Source: CAMAVH01 sp036500145 (lineage in GTDB: Bacteria; Pseudomonadota; Alphaproteobacteria; SMXQ01). From it: a stretch of DNA of 64,000 nucleotides. The notes under the pieces are model-generated. The model saw nothing but the letters and a program-made list of their open reading frames with translations. It made no database searches and was not told the DNA's origin. The stretch's first letter is position 1. Each line of letters opens with the position of its first letter. Positions 41,183-55,535 of this stretch are shown piece after piece. A program made the position numbers and the translations under genes. The stretch lies in NCBI GenBank assembly GCA_036500145.1, contig DASYCO010000061.1:1-64000 (forward strand). The letters run 5' to 3'.

Positions 41183-41223
41183 TTTTTCTAATAAATCTCA
41201 ATAATATCAATGCGTTAGAAAAA
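41183..41223. promoter_or_regulatory. AT-rich inverted repeat in the divergent TctC/kinase region
   Basis: TTTTTCTAA (41183-41191) and TTAGAAAAA (41215-41223) are exact reverse complements 23 bp apart. They lie in the 270-bp divergent intergenic region between TctC copy 3 and the dCache kinase, the most AT-rich part of this area. It may be an operator, a bent-DNA element, or the end of a minus-strand transcript. Confidence 0.45.
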
Positions 41224-41320
41224 TATGGTTAACGAAGATTTTTAGTGCTTTATCTGTATGCCTTTAGTTATAGTCCGCGCATGGAACCGACCGTTCCAGT
41301 CGCTACTGAAGAGATGGACG

Positions 41321-44602
<3,282 letters not shown>

Positions 44603-44648
44603 GCGGCATGCACGCGGCCAGGCGCGCGGCGCCGGGCGCAAAAGAATA

Positions 44649-44670
44649 CGGCGGCCCAAGGGCCGCCGTT
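44649..44670. terminator. Bidirectional terminator between the kinase and cspA
   Basis: ACGGCGGCCC (44649-44658) and GGGCCGCCGT (44661-44670) form a 10-bp stem (or 9 bp with a 4-nt loop). TTTCC follows on the plus strand and ATTCTTTTG on the minus strand. It can serve both the kinase and the convergent cspA gene. Confidence 0.8.
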
Positions 44671-44708
44671 TCCTTATCCGCGATCAGGCGAATGCTGCGA
44701 CGCGCAGG

Positions 44709-44912
44709 TCAATCCAAGCGGAGATTGACGGCCGCGGTCTTGCCGCGTTCGGTCGCCAGCTCGTAGCTGACCTTCTGACCTTCGTTGAGAGCCTGGATGC
44801 CGGCGCGCTGAACGGCCGTGATGTGGACGAAAACGTCCTTCGAACCTTCGTCGGGGGTAATGAAGCCAAAGCCCTTGGTCGGGTTGAACCACTTCACGGT
44901 GCCTGTCGCCAT
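44709..44912 (-). CDS. cspA: Cold-shock protein CspA family
   Basis: A 67-residue single cold-shock-domain protein: GTVKWFNPTKGFGFITPDEG carries RNP1 and KDVFVHITAVQRAG carries RNP2. It binds single-stranded RNA or DNA and melts structures in mRNA. The start at 44912 has AGGAGATGACG upstream. The 5' region is long and can form a distant 9-bp stem, in keeping with the long structured leaders of cold-induced csp genes. Confidence 0.95.
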   Translation of the reverse strand: MATGTVKWFNPTKGFGFITPDEGSKDVFVHITAVQRAGIQALNEGQKVSYELATERGKTAAVNLRLD

Positions 44913-44968
44913 CGTCATCTCCTGGTGGGCGAGTTCCAACTTCTTCCGCGCGTCCGTCGCGCGGGGCC

Positions 44969-45044
44969 GATCAATTAAGCTAGTCGGGGAAGCCGGAGCG
45001 CAGCGGAGAGCAGGCGTAGCAAGCCAACCGGTAGATAATTGATC
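44969..45044 (-). promoter_or_regulatory. Possible structured 5' leader of cspA
   Basis: GATCAATTA (44969-44977) and TAATTGATC (45036-45044) are exact reverse complements separated by 58 nt, upstream of the cspA start codon. If transcribed, they would close a large stem-loop in the leader. The region between them holds no gene. The transcription start is not known. Confidence 0.4.
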
Positions 45045-45125
45045 AACGATTTTTAACATTCATTACATGACAGTGCGAGGACAATCCCCCTTCAAACTGC
45101 CGTATAACGCTGCAATTGCTGCATG

Positions 45126-46067
45126 TTAGACGTTCATTTGCGTGAAAATTGCTTTCAAAAGAGGCCCTTGCGGATTGGCGAAGGCATGGTTGACAGCAAA
45201 GTGGTTGAGGCCCGGCAGCTCCACTTCGAGACAGGGCTGTCCGCTGCGCCGCCACGCCGCGGCGAAGTCGCGGCTCTGCCGCTTGAACTCCTCCAGCTCG
45301 CGCGTGCCGTAGCCGACGACGATCGGCAGCGCCCGCTCGGGGATCTGCTGGATCGGGCTCAGGCGATCGACCGCGGCGCGGTCCAGCGAGAGATAGACAT
45401 GGCGCGACGACAGCCGCACCGGCGCCAAGTCGAAGACGCCGCTGATCGGCGCGGCGCCCTTGACCACGTCGCCCGGCAGGCCATGGAGCTTCGGCCAGTC
45501 GGTGACGGCCACTTCGGCGCAGACATGGCCGCCCGAAGAATGCCCGGACAGGAACAGGCGCTCCGGATCGCCGCCGAGGTTCGCCGCGTTGCGGTAGACC
45601 CAGGCCACCGCAGCCCGCGCCTGGCGCACATGCTCGTCGAGGGTGATGTCGGGCACATGGCCGTAGCCGACCGCGACGAACATGACGCCCTTGGCGACGA
45701 ACGGCTCGGCGATGAAGCTCACGTCTTCCTTCTTGCCGGCCTTCCAGTCGCCGCCGTGGAAGTAGACCTGAATCGCCGTCCCCGCCGCAGCTTGGCGCGG
45801 CGGTGGGCGGAAGACGTCGAGCCGCTCCGCAAGACTGTCGCCATAGGCGACGTCCAAGAGCGCGTCCTTCGCCAAGGCGGCGCGCACGCGGCTGCTCTCC
45901 GTCGTCTTGAAGTGATGGTTGTACTGCCGCTCGGCCTCGGTCAGCGCGCTCATCTGATAGTACTGCGCGTCGAGCTCCACCTGCGTGTACGGCCCCCAGA
46001 CCTTCGCCGCGGCCTTCGGCGACCGCTCGTCCGGCATTGACGCATCCGATTCTGGCATATCGAACAT
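45126..46067 (-). CDS. Alpha/beta hydrolase (arylformamidase/esterase-like)
   Basis: A 313-residue hydrolase. AIQVYFHGGDWKAGKKEDVSF holds the HGG(D/W) oxyanion motif, LFLSGHSSGGHVCAEVAV the nucleophile elbow with Ser, and GLNHFAVNHAFANP the catalytic His. The arrangement fits the kynurenine-formamidase/esterase group. Tryptophan-pathway partners are not nearby, so the substrate is open. The start at 46067 follows GGGGAGGGGACA. It is a single-gene unit. Confidence 0.88.
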   Translation of the reverse strand: MFDMPESDASMPDERSPKAAAKVWGPYTQVELDAQYYQMSALTEAERQYNHHFKTTESSRVRAALAKDALLDVAYGDSLAERLDVFRPPPRQAAAGTAIQVYFHGGDWKAGKKEDVSFIAEPFVAKGVMFVAVGYGHVPDITLDEHVRQARAAVAWVYRNAANLGGDPERLFLSGHSSGGHVCAEVAVTDWPKLHGLPGDVVKGAAPISGVFDLAPVRLSSRHVYLSLDRAAVDRLSPIQQIPERALPIVVGYGTRELEEFKRQSRDFAAAWRRSGQPCLEVELPGLNHFAVNHAFANPQGPLLKAIFTQMNV

Positions 46068-46219
46068 TGTCCCCTCCCCGGTCCTCGTCGGACGATAGCT
46101 TGTCATGAATCGTCCCGTCTTCAAATTTCCGCAATTTTTCTCAAATAGATAAAGACAAAACATATAAGAGTCGCGCGGCACGCTGGACAGCGGCGAATGG
46201 CTGGGCTTTGATCGCCGCC

Positions 46220-46756
46220 ATGCGATTTCTCCGCCTCCTTCTTTCGCCGCTCGTCGCCATGGCCGCCACCGCCTGCGACAATGCCGTCAAGATCACCTAC
46301 CAGGGACAGTTCTCCCCCTATTCGCGCGGCCTCATCGCCGAACTGGCGCGCGACGGCGAACTGCCGCTGCGGCTCTACGGCGCGCCGCTTGCCGACAGCG
46401 CCGACGGCCGCGAGATCGCCGCCGCGATCCGTCCGCCCTCCTGGCTGCCGCGCGGCACTCATTTCACGACGACGCCGACGACGGTGACGCGCAACTTTGC
46501 GGTGGTGCTCGTGTTCAACCCGGCCTTTCGCGAGTCCGGCATGGACAGCGTCTGCACGCCGGGCAACGCGCCGCAGACGATACCCGGCGACAGCAAGACG
46601 CTGCGCGTTGCGGCCAATGTCTGCCTCGAAGGCAAGAGCATCTCCTGGCTCTATGCCGAAGGCCCGGCGCCGAAGGCGCTCGGCGATGCGAACTTCCGCA
46701 AGCTGACCGACCAGATCGTCATCAAGCTGTTTCCCGAATGGTCGCCGTCGGACTGA
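46220..46756 (+). CDS. Lipoprotein of unknown function, paralogue of 2174-2755
   Basis: A 178-residue protein with a lipoprotein signal (lipobox ATAC, Cys19). It shares with the gene at 2174-2755 the block FTTTPTTVTRNFAVVLVFN, two later Cys, an aromatic SISWLYAEG (there AASWVEGW) and the C-terminal helix FRKLTDQIVIKLFP. The two are placed 44 kb apart. The family is not recognised and has no known activity; it is presumably anchored in a membrane facing the periplasm. Confidence 0.75.
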   Translation: MRFLRLLLSPLVAMAATACDNAVKITYQGQFSPYSRGLIAELARDGELPLRLYGAPLADSADGREIAAAIRPPSWLPRGTHFTTTPTTVTRNFAVVLVFNPAFRESGMDSVCTPGNAPQTIPGDSKTLRVAANVCLEGKSISWLYAEGPAPKALGDANFRKLTDQIVIKLFPEWSPSD

Positions 46757-46856
46757 CGCGAGAGGCCTGACAGCGGACGCCGCTGCCACCCGCTGTAGCG
46801 CCGCCCCGTTTCGCATGAACACGCAAAAGGGTTGCGCATCCCATAGTTTGTAATTA

Positions 46857-46870
46857 TTCTAATTATAGAA
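46857..46870. promoter_or_regulatory. AT-rich inverted repeat upstream of katG
   Basis: TTCTA (46857-46861) and TAGAA (46866-46870) flank ATTA, within a run where AATTA recurs three times at 8-9-bp spacing. It lies about 50 bp before katG, where an OxyR- or Fur/PerR-type peroxide regulator would bind. The regulator is an inference; no such gene is in the window. Confidence 0.45.
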
Positions 46871-46921
46871 TTAGCGTCCCGCTGAAATAGCCCACTCGAC
46901 GCAACCCAACAGGAGAGAGCC

Positions 46922-49093
<2,172 letters not shown>

Positions 49094-49114
49094 TCCGCGG
49101 CCGCGACAGATAAA

Positions 49115-49146
49115 AAAACGGCCCAGGTTCGCGCCTGGGCCGTTTT
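49115..49146. terminator. Bidirectional intrinsic terminator after katG
   Basis: AAAACGGCCCAGG (49115-49127) pairs perfectly with CCTGGGCCGTTTT (49134-49146) around a 6-nt loop. A-runs and T-runs flank it on both sides, so it can end both katG and the convergent acyltransferase transcript. Confidence 0.9.
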
Positions 49147-49180
49147 CATATGCGGACGTGGAGCCCGCGGCCGTCGCGCC

Positions 49181-50329
49181 TCAGAAGGACTGCACGGCCG
49201 GCTGGGACGGGCGCAAAAGCTTCTGGCGCAAATAGGATTGCGCCGGCCGCTCGAACGCGTTGTAGACGATGACGCCCAGAAGAATCATGAAGGCCATGTA
49301 GCTGACGAAGAACAGGCCGCTGTCTGCGACCGTCTGCGGAATGCCGCGAGACTGCAAAAAGATCAGGACCGATATCTGCACGGGGATATGGCAAAGATAG
49401 GTCGCGTAAGTGATGTCGCCGATCCACACGAAGCGCCGGATGCGCGCCTTGTCGACGTAGCTTTCGGCGCGCGCTAGCAAGAACAGGATGACCGGTCCGA
49501 AGGTCGCCGCCAAGGCTTCCGGCAGCAGATTGTACCAGCCATGAATGCGATAGATCGCGACATGGACCGCGATCAAGCCGGCCAAGGCGAGAACGGCAAG
49601 CGGCACCAGCGTTCGGGGATTGGCGAAGACCGGCCGGCGAACGCAGAAATGATGCACCAGGCCGCCGACGAAGAAATAGAACACGCATTTGAACGCTAGA
49701 TTGCCGGTGACGACGAACAAGCCGACGCTCAGCGCGCTGATCAGCGCCATGATCCAGATGGACCTCGGCAAGAAGCGACAGAACAGGACAAACAGCAGAT
49801 AGGTCAGGATCTCGACCGACACGGACCAAATCGGCTGATTGAAGGCGAGCTCCTTCTGCGTATGGCGCGCCCAGTCGGACGCCATGAAGAAGTGCAGCAG
49901 GAAATGAAATCCGTCGTTGTAGGAGTAGATCTGGAACTGACCAAGCCGGGCCATGCTCAAGGCCTGCAAGGCGGCAACCGCCAGCAGCGTCACGAAATGC
50001 AGAGGATAAAGCCGCGAAAAGCGATGAACGAAGAACGTCCATCCATCGATCTTGTCCTCCGGCTTATAGAGGGAAAAGAAGACGAAGCCCGAAATCAGCC
50101 AGAACAGCTGAACGGAAAGGAAACCAGCTTCGTAAAAGGGAAAGAGCAGCCCGTAGAACGGCTGAACCGCGCCCGGAAGAAACTCGGGCCTTCCCGGCGC
50201 CAGATAATAGAAATGTTGGTAGTGCCACAGCAGAATCGACAGCGCGGCAAAGCCTCGCGCGACGTCGATCAGCAGATATCGTTCCCGCATGTCGCTCATG
50301 GCCACGCCAGAGCGCGCCATCCCCCGCAT
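49181..50329 (-). CDS. OafA/YrhL-type acyltransferase 3 family protein
   Basis: A 382-residue inner-membrane acyltransferase with about ten membrane segments. LIDVARGFAALSILLWHYQHFY carries the conserved Arg and catalytic-type His, and LFWLISGFVFFSLY and FFVHRFSRLYPLHFV are family signatures. Such enzymes O-acetylate or otherwise acylate surface polysaccharides and lipids. The exopolysaccharide cluster begins 4 kb away, which makes a role in its modification possible. The start could also be the ATG at 50299 just before the first membrane segment. Confidence 0.88.
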   Translation of the reverse strand: MRGMARSGVAMSDMRERYLLIDVARGFAALSILLWHYQHFYYLAPGRPEFLPGAVQPFYGLLFPFYEAGFLSVQLFWLISGFVFFSLYKPEDKIDGWTFFVHRFSRLYPLHFVTLLAVAALQALSMARLGQFQIYSYNDGFHFLLHFFMASDWARHTQKELAFNQPIWSVSVEILTYLLFVLFCRFLPRSIWIMALISALSVGLFVVTGNLAFKCVFYFFVGGLVHHFCVRRPVFANPRTLVPLAVLALAGLIAVHVAIYRIHGWYNLLPEALAATFGPVILFLLARAESYVDKARIRRFVWIGDITYATYLCHIPVQISVLIFLQSRGIPQTVADSGLFFVSYMAFMILLGVIVYNAFERPAQSYLRQKLLRPSQPAVQSF

Positions 50330-50392
50330 TCCGATCGCTACACTATAGCAAGCCGCTCAATGCCTCGCCTGAATAGACGCCTCGAACGGTAA

Positions 50393-50420
50393 AACGGCCC
50401 CGGGTTTTCCCGGGGCCGTT
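50393..50420 (-). terminator. Intrinsic terminator after the DEAD-box gene
   Basis: AACGGCCCCGGG (50393-50404) pairs perfectly with CCCGGGGCCGTT (50409-50420) around a TTTT loop. The minus strand continues with TTTTACC. It lies 17 bp past the helicase stop codon. Confidence 0.85.
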
Positions 50421-50436
50421 AAACCATGTCGAAGCT

Positions 50437-51999
50437 TTAAGCGCGCGGGCGCGGCGCGCCGCCGGGACGACGATTGGGCGCCCGGCGCGGACGCTCGCCT
50501 TCGCTGGCGCCCGCCGGGGTCGGGCGGCCGTCGGCGCGGTAGACTCCGCCGTTGCCGCTGCTGCGGCCTTCGTCGCGGTAGTCGCCGCTGCGGAAGTCCG
50601 CCGCGTTGCGCGGCGTGTGCTGCTCGTTGCCGCGCTGGCCCTGCGCCTGACGGCCTTCGCCTTGGCTGCCGGACGAACGGGCCTGGCCCTGGCGGTTGCC
50701 GCCATTGTTGCCCTTCGGCCCCTGCCCCGGCGCGCCGCCGCGGCCCGAGCCATTGCTGCGGCCCTGACCGCCGCCGTTGCGGTTCTGGCCGTTGCGGCCC
50801 GAGCCGTTCTGGGGACGGCGCGGCGCGCGCTCCTCGACGGCTTCGCCGCGCGCGAGCGGCGGCAGTTCGGGCAGCACTTCGACGAAGATGCGCTGACGCG
50901 TCAGCTTCTCGATGTCCTTGAGGTAGGCGCGCTCGCTGCCGTCGCAGAACGACCAGGCGATGCCCTCGGCGCCGGCGCGTGCCGTGCGGCCGATGCGGTG
51001 GACGTAGCTTTCCGGCTCGTTCGGCAGGTCGAAGTTGATGACGTGGGTCACGCCGTCGACGTCGATGCCGCGCGCCGCGATGTCGGTCGCGATGAGGACG
51101 CGCGACTGGCCGGCACGGAAATTCTCCAATGCCTTGACGCGCGCCGACTGCGACTTGTTGCCATGGATGACCTCGACGCCGCCCTTGTAGCTGCGCTCGA
51201 GGACTTCGGCGATCTTGTTGGCGCCGTGCTTCGTGCGCGAGAAGACGATGGCGCGGCCGACGGTCTCGTCTTCCATCAGCTTGGCGAGCAGGCGGTTCTT
51301 CGCCGGCTTCTCGACGTAGAACAGCTTCTGCGCGATGCGCTCGGCCGTGGTGGCGACCGGCGTCACTTCGACCTTGACGGGATCCTTCAGCAGGCTCGTC
51401 GCGAGCTTGGAGATGTCGCCCGGCATGGTGGCCGAGAACAGCAGGCTCTGACGGTCGGCCGGAAGATGCGCAATGACTTTGCGCACGTCGCGGATGAAGC
51501 CCATGTCGAGCATGCGGTCGGCTTCGTCGAGCACGAAGACTTCGACCTGGCCGAGATCGACGTGACGGTCGGCGACCATCTCCATCAGGCGGCCCGGGGT
51601 CGCGATCAGGACGTCGACGCCGCGCGCCAGGGTCTTGATCTGCGGCACATGGCCGACGCCGCCCATGACGACGGTGTGGGTGATCTTGAGGTAGCGGCCG
51701 TAGGTGGCGAAGCTCTCGGCGATCTGGAGGGCCAGCTCACGCGTCGGCGTCAGGATGAGAGCGCGGACGCTCTTCGCCTTGAAGGGCTTCGGCTGGCTGG
51801 CGAGGCGCTGCAGGATCGGCAGCGCGAAGGCCGCCGTCTTGCCGGTGCCGGTCTGGGCGCAACCGAGCAGGTCACGGCCGGCGAGGAGATAGGGAATCGA
51901 CTGCGCCTGAATGGGAGTCGGCTTGGTGTACTCGGCAGTACGCAAGGCGTGCTGCAGCGGCTCGATCAAATCGAGCTCGGCAAAAGTCTGAATAGACAT
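50437..51999 (-). CDS. DEAD-box RNA helicase (RhlE-like) with RG/NG-rich tail
   Basis: A 520-residue helicase. Motifs visible are the Q motif (TPIQAQSIPYLLAG), motif I AQTGTGKT (48-55), motif II DEAD in VFVLDEADRML, SATMPGD, and motif VI HRIGRTARAG. The last 140 residues are Arg/Gly/Asn/Gln-rich (NGSGRNGQNRNGGGQGRSNG) and disordered, as in RNA-binding tails that drive condensate formation. It unwinds short RNA duplexes, typically for ribosome assembly and cold growth. About 250 bp of untranslated DNA precedes it. Confidence 0.95.
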   Translation of the reverse strand: MSIQTFAELDLIEPLQHALRTAEYTKPTPIQAQSIPYLLAGRDLLGCAQTGTGKTAAFALPILQRLASQPKPFKAKSVRALILTPTRELALQIAESFATYGRYLKITHTVVMGGVGHVPQIKTLARGVDVLIATPGRLMEMVADRHVDLGQVEVFVLDEADRMLDMGFIRDVRKVIAHLPADRQSLLFSATMPGDISKLATSLLKDPVKVEVTPVATTAERIAQKLFYVEKPAKNRLLAKLMEDETVGRAIVFSRTKHGANKIAEVLERSYKGGVEVIHGNKSQSARVKALENFRAGQSRVLIATDIAARGIDVDGVTHVINFDLPNEPESYVHRIGRTARAGAEGIAWSFCDGSERAYLKDIEKLTRQRIFVEVLPELPPLARGEAVEERAPRRPQNGSGRNGQNRNGGGQGRSNGSGRGGAPGQGPKGNNGGNRQGQARSSGSQGEGRQAQGQRGNEQHTPRNAADFRSGDYRDEGRSSGNGGVYRADGRPTPAGASEGERPRRAPNRRPGGAPRPRA

Positions 52000-52251
52000 G
52001 GGGTCTTTCTTTTAGTTTTGCGGCCCTGCGCGCGAGCAAGGCAACCCTTGTTTAAAGGGTCCCCGTCATCGGGGAGCGTCTCGGGATGGAGGGCATCGCA
52101 AACTGGAAAGAAAGCGAACGCGCTTCGCGCGGATCACGAGATCAAGACGGGCAACGGCCTCGTCTCGACCGGGTAAATGCCCCTTCCCTGTGGAAAAGTC
52201 AAGGAATCCTTTGTGCGTGAAGGATTTGGCGCGCCCCGCCTCGCTCCCGGC

Positions 52252-53181
52252 CTAGCCCTGGCTCGGCCAGTAGGCCCAGCCCAGGCCGGTTTTGGCGTGG
52301 TGGCAGGGGAAATAGTCGATCACCTTGGCCGGCCGGTCGAGGGCCGCCGCGACCGTGACCCAGGCGCGGATTTCCGCCGAGCCGCCGCGCACGCTTGCCG
52401 AATCGAAGGTGAACAGGTTCTGCAGGTCGGCCTGCTCGCCGCGTTCCATGCGTTCGAGGATCCAGCGGTCCATCGGCTCGTCGATCCAGCCGGCGCGCGG
52501 CCCGATCGGGTCGTGCGACAGGCCGCCGGAGGCGTAGATGGCGATGCGCTCAGGCGCGTCCTTGAGGATGTCGGCGATGGCGCGGCCCAGGGCCCAGCAG
52601 CGCTTGGCCGAAGGCAGCGGCGGGTAATATTCGTTGAGGAAGATCGGCACCACGGGGATGTCGTTGTTCGGCACCAGCTTCGGGTGCGGATAGATCAGCA
52701 TGTGCGACACGCCGCGCTCGGGATGGCCGAGCGGCTGCATCTTGCCGCAGTTGGCGACGTCGAAGTCGCGCTTGATCAGGCCCTTGAGCAGGCGCTGTGC
52801 GATGTCCGTATGCACCGGCACGTGCAGGCGCGAATCGATCGGCGGCTGCTTGAGGTAGCGCGGCACGGTGGAGCCCCACACCTCGTCGCCGGTGAAGATG
52901 GCGAAGGTCGGATTGTTCGAGAGGTTGAACATGTCGCTCTGGTCGTCGCCGACGTAGATCAGCGCGTCCGGCTTGTAGGCGGCGATCTCGTCGCGCAGCC
53001 GGGCGAAGTTCTTCTCCAGGCGGACGATCTGCTGCTCGATGACCTCCGGCGTCTCCAGCTTCGCGGTATGCGGCTGGGAGCCCTTCATGTAGTCGGGGAT
53101 GCCGTCGTAGACGGTCGGCCAATATTCGGCGGGACAGAACATGGCGGTGGCGTGGGACGAAGCGAGGCCGAGGCCGATCAT
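52252..53181 (-). CDS. LigB-type class III extradiol dioxygenase family protein
   Basis: A 309-residue protein of the LigB/protocatechuate 4,5-dioxygenase catalytic-subunit family. It begins MIGLGLASSHATAMF with the expected His, and has DALIYVGDDQSDMF, VPIFLNEYYPPLP and the conserved IYASGGLSHDPIGPRAGWID. These enzymes cleave catecholic rings with Fe(II), using His ligands and a Glu. No small LigA subunit and no other aromatic-degradation gene is adjacent, so its substrate is unclear. The start follows AGGAG. Confidence 0.88.
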   Translation of the reverse strand: MIGLGLASSHATAMFCPAEYWPTVYDGIPDYMKGSQPHTAKLETPEVIEQQIVRLEKNFARLRDEIAAYKPDALIYVGDDQSDMFNLSNNPTFAIFTGDEVWGSTVPRYLKQPPIDSRLHVPVHTDIAQRLLKGLIKRDFDVANCGKMQPLGHPERGVSHMLIYPHPKLVPNNDIPVVPIFLNEYYPPLPSAKRCWALGRAIADILKDAPERIAIYASGGLSHDPIGPRAGWIDEPMDRWILERMERGEQADLQNLFTFDSASVRGGSAEIRAWVTVAAALDRPAKVIDYFPCHHAKTGLGWAYWPSQG

Positions 53182-53382
53182 GGCGAAAACTCTCCTGTCA
53201 TGGAGCGATCCCCCGCCGGCTTTGCCGCAGCGCGGGGTCATTCCTTAGTATTCTAACGGCATTATTCCCCATCGCCGCCGCCTCGGCAACATGGCGCTGC
53301 ACGCATGGAGCCGCCCATAAACGAACCGGCCGCGCCCTATATGGACACGGCCGGCCAACCGGAGTGCGCTGCGGACGATCGG

Positions 53383-53931
53383 CTAGGACTGGATGCGCGG
53401 CGTCAGCGTGAAGGACTTCAGCATCTGCTCGATGGCGGCCGGCATCGTCGTGCTTTTGTTGGCGCAGCCGATGACCTGATAGACGGCCGCCCCGTCCGCG
53501 ATGGCGCCGGCCCGGCACATCATGTCGCCGCTCTGGACGGTGTATTCCAGCATCGGCAGCGGCGCGCCGAAGTTGCGCTTGAAGCTCGTCTCCCACTGCG
53601 CCGTCACCTTGCCCTTGGTGGCGTCGGCAAAGCCGGTCATGACCTTCTCGAGGTCGATCTTCGTGGCCGGGTTGTCGTAGACGCTGTAGTCGACAGCCAT
53701 CGCCGTGCTGGCAGCGACGACGGTGTAGCGCGTGTACTTATAAGTGTTGGTCCCGTCCACGTGGGTGCCGCGATCCACCTTGGGCTGGCCAGGAAAGTTG
53801 GCGCTGAAGCCGGATTCCGGCGCGTTGATCCAGACCCAGTTGGGCGGCGGCTCCGCGCTGTGCGCCAGGCCGAAATCGAAGGTCACGCCGATGGCCGCGC
53901 TCACCGCCGCGACGACGCTGATGAACCGCAT
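53383..53931 (-). CDS. Exported protein of unknown function
   Basis: A 182-residue protein with a signal peptide (FISVVAAVSAAIGVTFDFGLAHSA). The mature part begins WVWINAPESGFSANFPGQPKVDRG, a pattern seen in small periplasmic proteins of unknown function ('SANFPGxP'). Two Cys (MMCRAG and VIGCANK) could form a disulfide. AGGAGGACAGC precedes the ATG. It lies alone between the LigB-type gene and the polysaccharide operon, on the same strand. Confidence 0.78.
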   Translation of the reverse strand: MRFISVVAAVSAAIGVTFDFGLAHSAEPPPNWVWINAPESGFSANFPGQPKVDRGTHVDGTNTYKYTRYTVVAASTAMAVDYSVYDNPATKIDLEKVMTGFADATKGKVTAQWETSFKRNFGAPLPMLEYTVQSGDMMCRAGAIADGAAVYQVIGCANKSTTMPAAIEQMLKSFTLTPRIQS

Positions 53932-54070
53932 GCTGTCCTCCTGTCGCTTCCGTGGAATGCGCGAACGGAGCGACTGCCCGCGCTGGCGGCGCAGTTCCGA
54001 ACGCCCCTTGTCTCAGATGGAACGCCGGAAGGGGAGGAAAGTTCCGAAGGTGGCCGAGGCTGTCAGGCGC

Positions 54071-55534
54071 TCAGGCCGGCCCCTTTTCGCCGACCGGCCG
54101 GTCGGCGCGGGTCAGGCCGCAGGCGAGGATCAGCGCGTAGGCGATGACCACGGCGGGCACCTGCATGCTGAAGTCCAGCAGGCTGTGAAGTCCGACCTGG
54201 AGAGACACGGCCACGGCGATGCAGGGAAACACCGCGCCGCGCCGCCGCGCGCGCAGCTCGCGCCAGCAGTTGCCGACCAGGAGCAGGATGGAGACCAGCA
54301 AGCCCGTGGCCGCCGGCACGCCGAGCTCCATGGCGGCCTCGAGCACGTCATTGTGCGCCTGGACGAAATGGTTGCGAAGTTCGATCGAACGGTAGAAGCG
54401 GTAGGCGTCCTCGAAGCTGCCGAGGCCGGTGCCGGCGAAGGCGAAGTCGCGGACGGCCTTCAGCGCGTCGACGTACACCTTGAAGCGCTCCTCTTCCGCG
54501 TCGAGGCCGATGAAGATGCGCTCCGTCGTCCGGTCACCCGACAGGATGACCAGCAGGACGACCAGGACGATGCCTGCGATCAGCAGGCCGCGCGGACGGA
54601 ACGGCCGCAGGCGCGTCGTGAGGAACAGCGTGCCGCACAGGGCGCCGAGGCCGATCAGGGTCGTCACCGCGCCGGCGCGCGAAGCCGTCAGCAGCAGGGC
54701 CGTCGCCAGGATGGCCATGGCGACGACCAAGGGCCAGGTCATGCGCCAGATGCGGTCGACAAGGACGATGGCCGACTGCTTCGTCGGCATCTGGCGGCGG
54801 CGCGAGACCTCGTTCAGGAACAGGCCCATGCCGGCGATCAGCGCCATGCCGCAGTAGGTCGCAAAGTTGTTGCGGTTGTCGAACGTCGCCGTGACGACGT
54901 TGAGATACTGCTCCTTGTCGAACCAGAGAACGACGGCGGAGCCGGTGAAATAGACGATGAGGCCGTAGACCGCATAGGCGGCGGCGGCATAGACGAACAG
55001 GCGGACGAGCATGCGCGACACGCGCAGGTCGCTGATCGCGTAGATCGCGAGCAGGAAGACGCCGAGATAGCTCGCCAGCGACACCAGCCCGCGCATCGTC
55101 TCGAAGCGGTCGAGCGAGACCGACGCCGCCAAGGGCTCGGCGAGCGCCGCGCTGGCCTGGGCCCAGAGGGGATTCCACAGCGGCCGCATGATCTCCAGGC
55201 TGCTCGCCTGCAGGCAGGCCCAGATCAGCACGAGGGCGTAGAGCGCCGTCGGCACCGCGACCAGGGACAGGCGCTCGAGGCCCTGCGTCGTGCCGCGCGC
55301 GGCGTTCCAGGCGACGCCCAGCAGCATGAGGGCCGTGCAGATCGCGAGGCAATCGATGGCCCAGTCGCGCCAGCCGCCGAACGGCAGCGGCAAGGCGACG
55401 ACGAGCAGCATCAGATAGCCGACGATGGCGCGGCGCAGCGGATCGCCCGCCAGCGCGCGCCGTGCCTCGGCAAAGACCGAAGGCCGCGCTTCGTCGCGCG
55501 AGGGCAGCTGCATCATGCCGAACTGCATGCTCAT
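54071..55534 (-). CDS. O-antigen ligase/Wzy-type polymerase
   Basis: A 487-residue polytopic membrane protein of the O-antigen ligase family (about 11 membrane segments). The periplasmic loop GTGLGSFEDAYRFYRSI, then NHFVQAHNDVLEAAMELG, carries the conserved H-N-D-x-L motif and Arg. It would polymerise or ligate sugar repeat units on the periplasmic side. It begins 1 bp after the stop of the binding-protein gene and is the last gene of the operon running from about 62 kb. Confidence 0.9.
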   Translation of the reverse strand: MSMQFGMMQLPSRDEARPSVFAEARRALAGDPLRRAIVGYLMLLVVALPLPFGGWRDWAIDCLAICTALMLLGVAWNAARGTTQGLERLSLVAVPTALYALVLIWACLQASSLEIMRPLWNPLWAQASAALAEPLAASVSLDRFETMRGLVSLASYLGVFLLAIYAISDLRVSRMLVRLFVYAAAAYAVYGLIVYFTGSAVVLWFDKEQYLNVVTATFDNRNNFATYCGMALIAGMGLFLNEVSRRRQMPTKQSAIVLVDRIWRMTWPLVVAMAILATALLLTASRAGAVTTLIGLGALCGTLFLTTRLRPFRPRGLLIAGIVLVVLLVILSGDRTTERIFIGLDAEEERFKVYVDALKAVRDFAFAGTGLGSFEDAYRFYRSIELRNHFVQAHNDVLEAAMELGVPAATGLLVSILLLVGNCWRELRARRRGAVFPCIAVAVSLQVGLHSLLDFSMQVPAVVIAYALILACGLTRADRPVGEKGPA

Positions 55535-55535
55535 G

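Noticed and set aside
45126..46067. Kynurenine formamidase (kynB) assignment
   Set aside because: The hydrolase motifs fit several esterase groups and no tryptophan-degradation gene is nearby, so a specific name is not justified.
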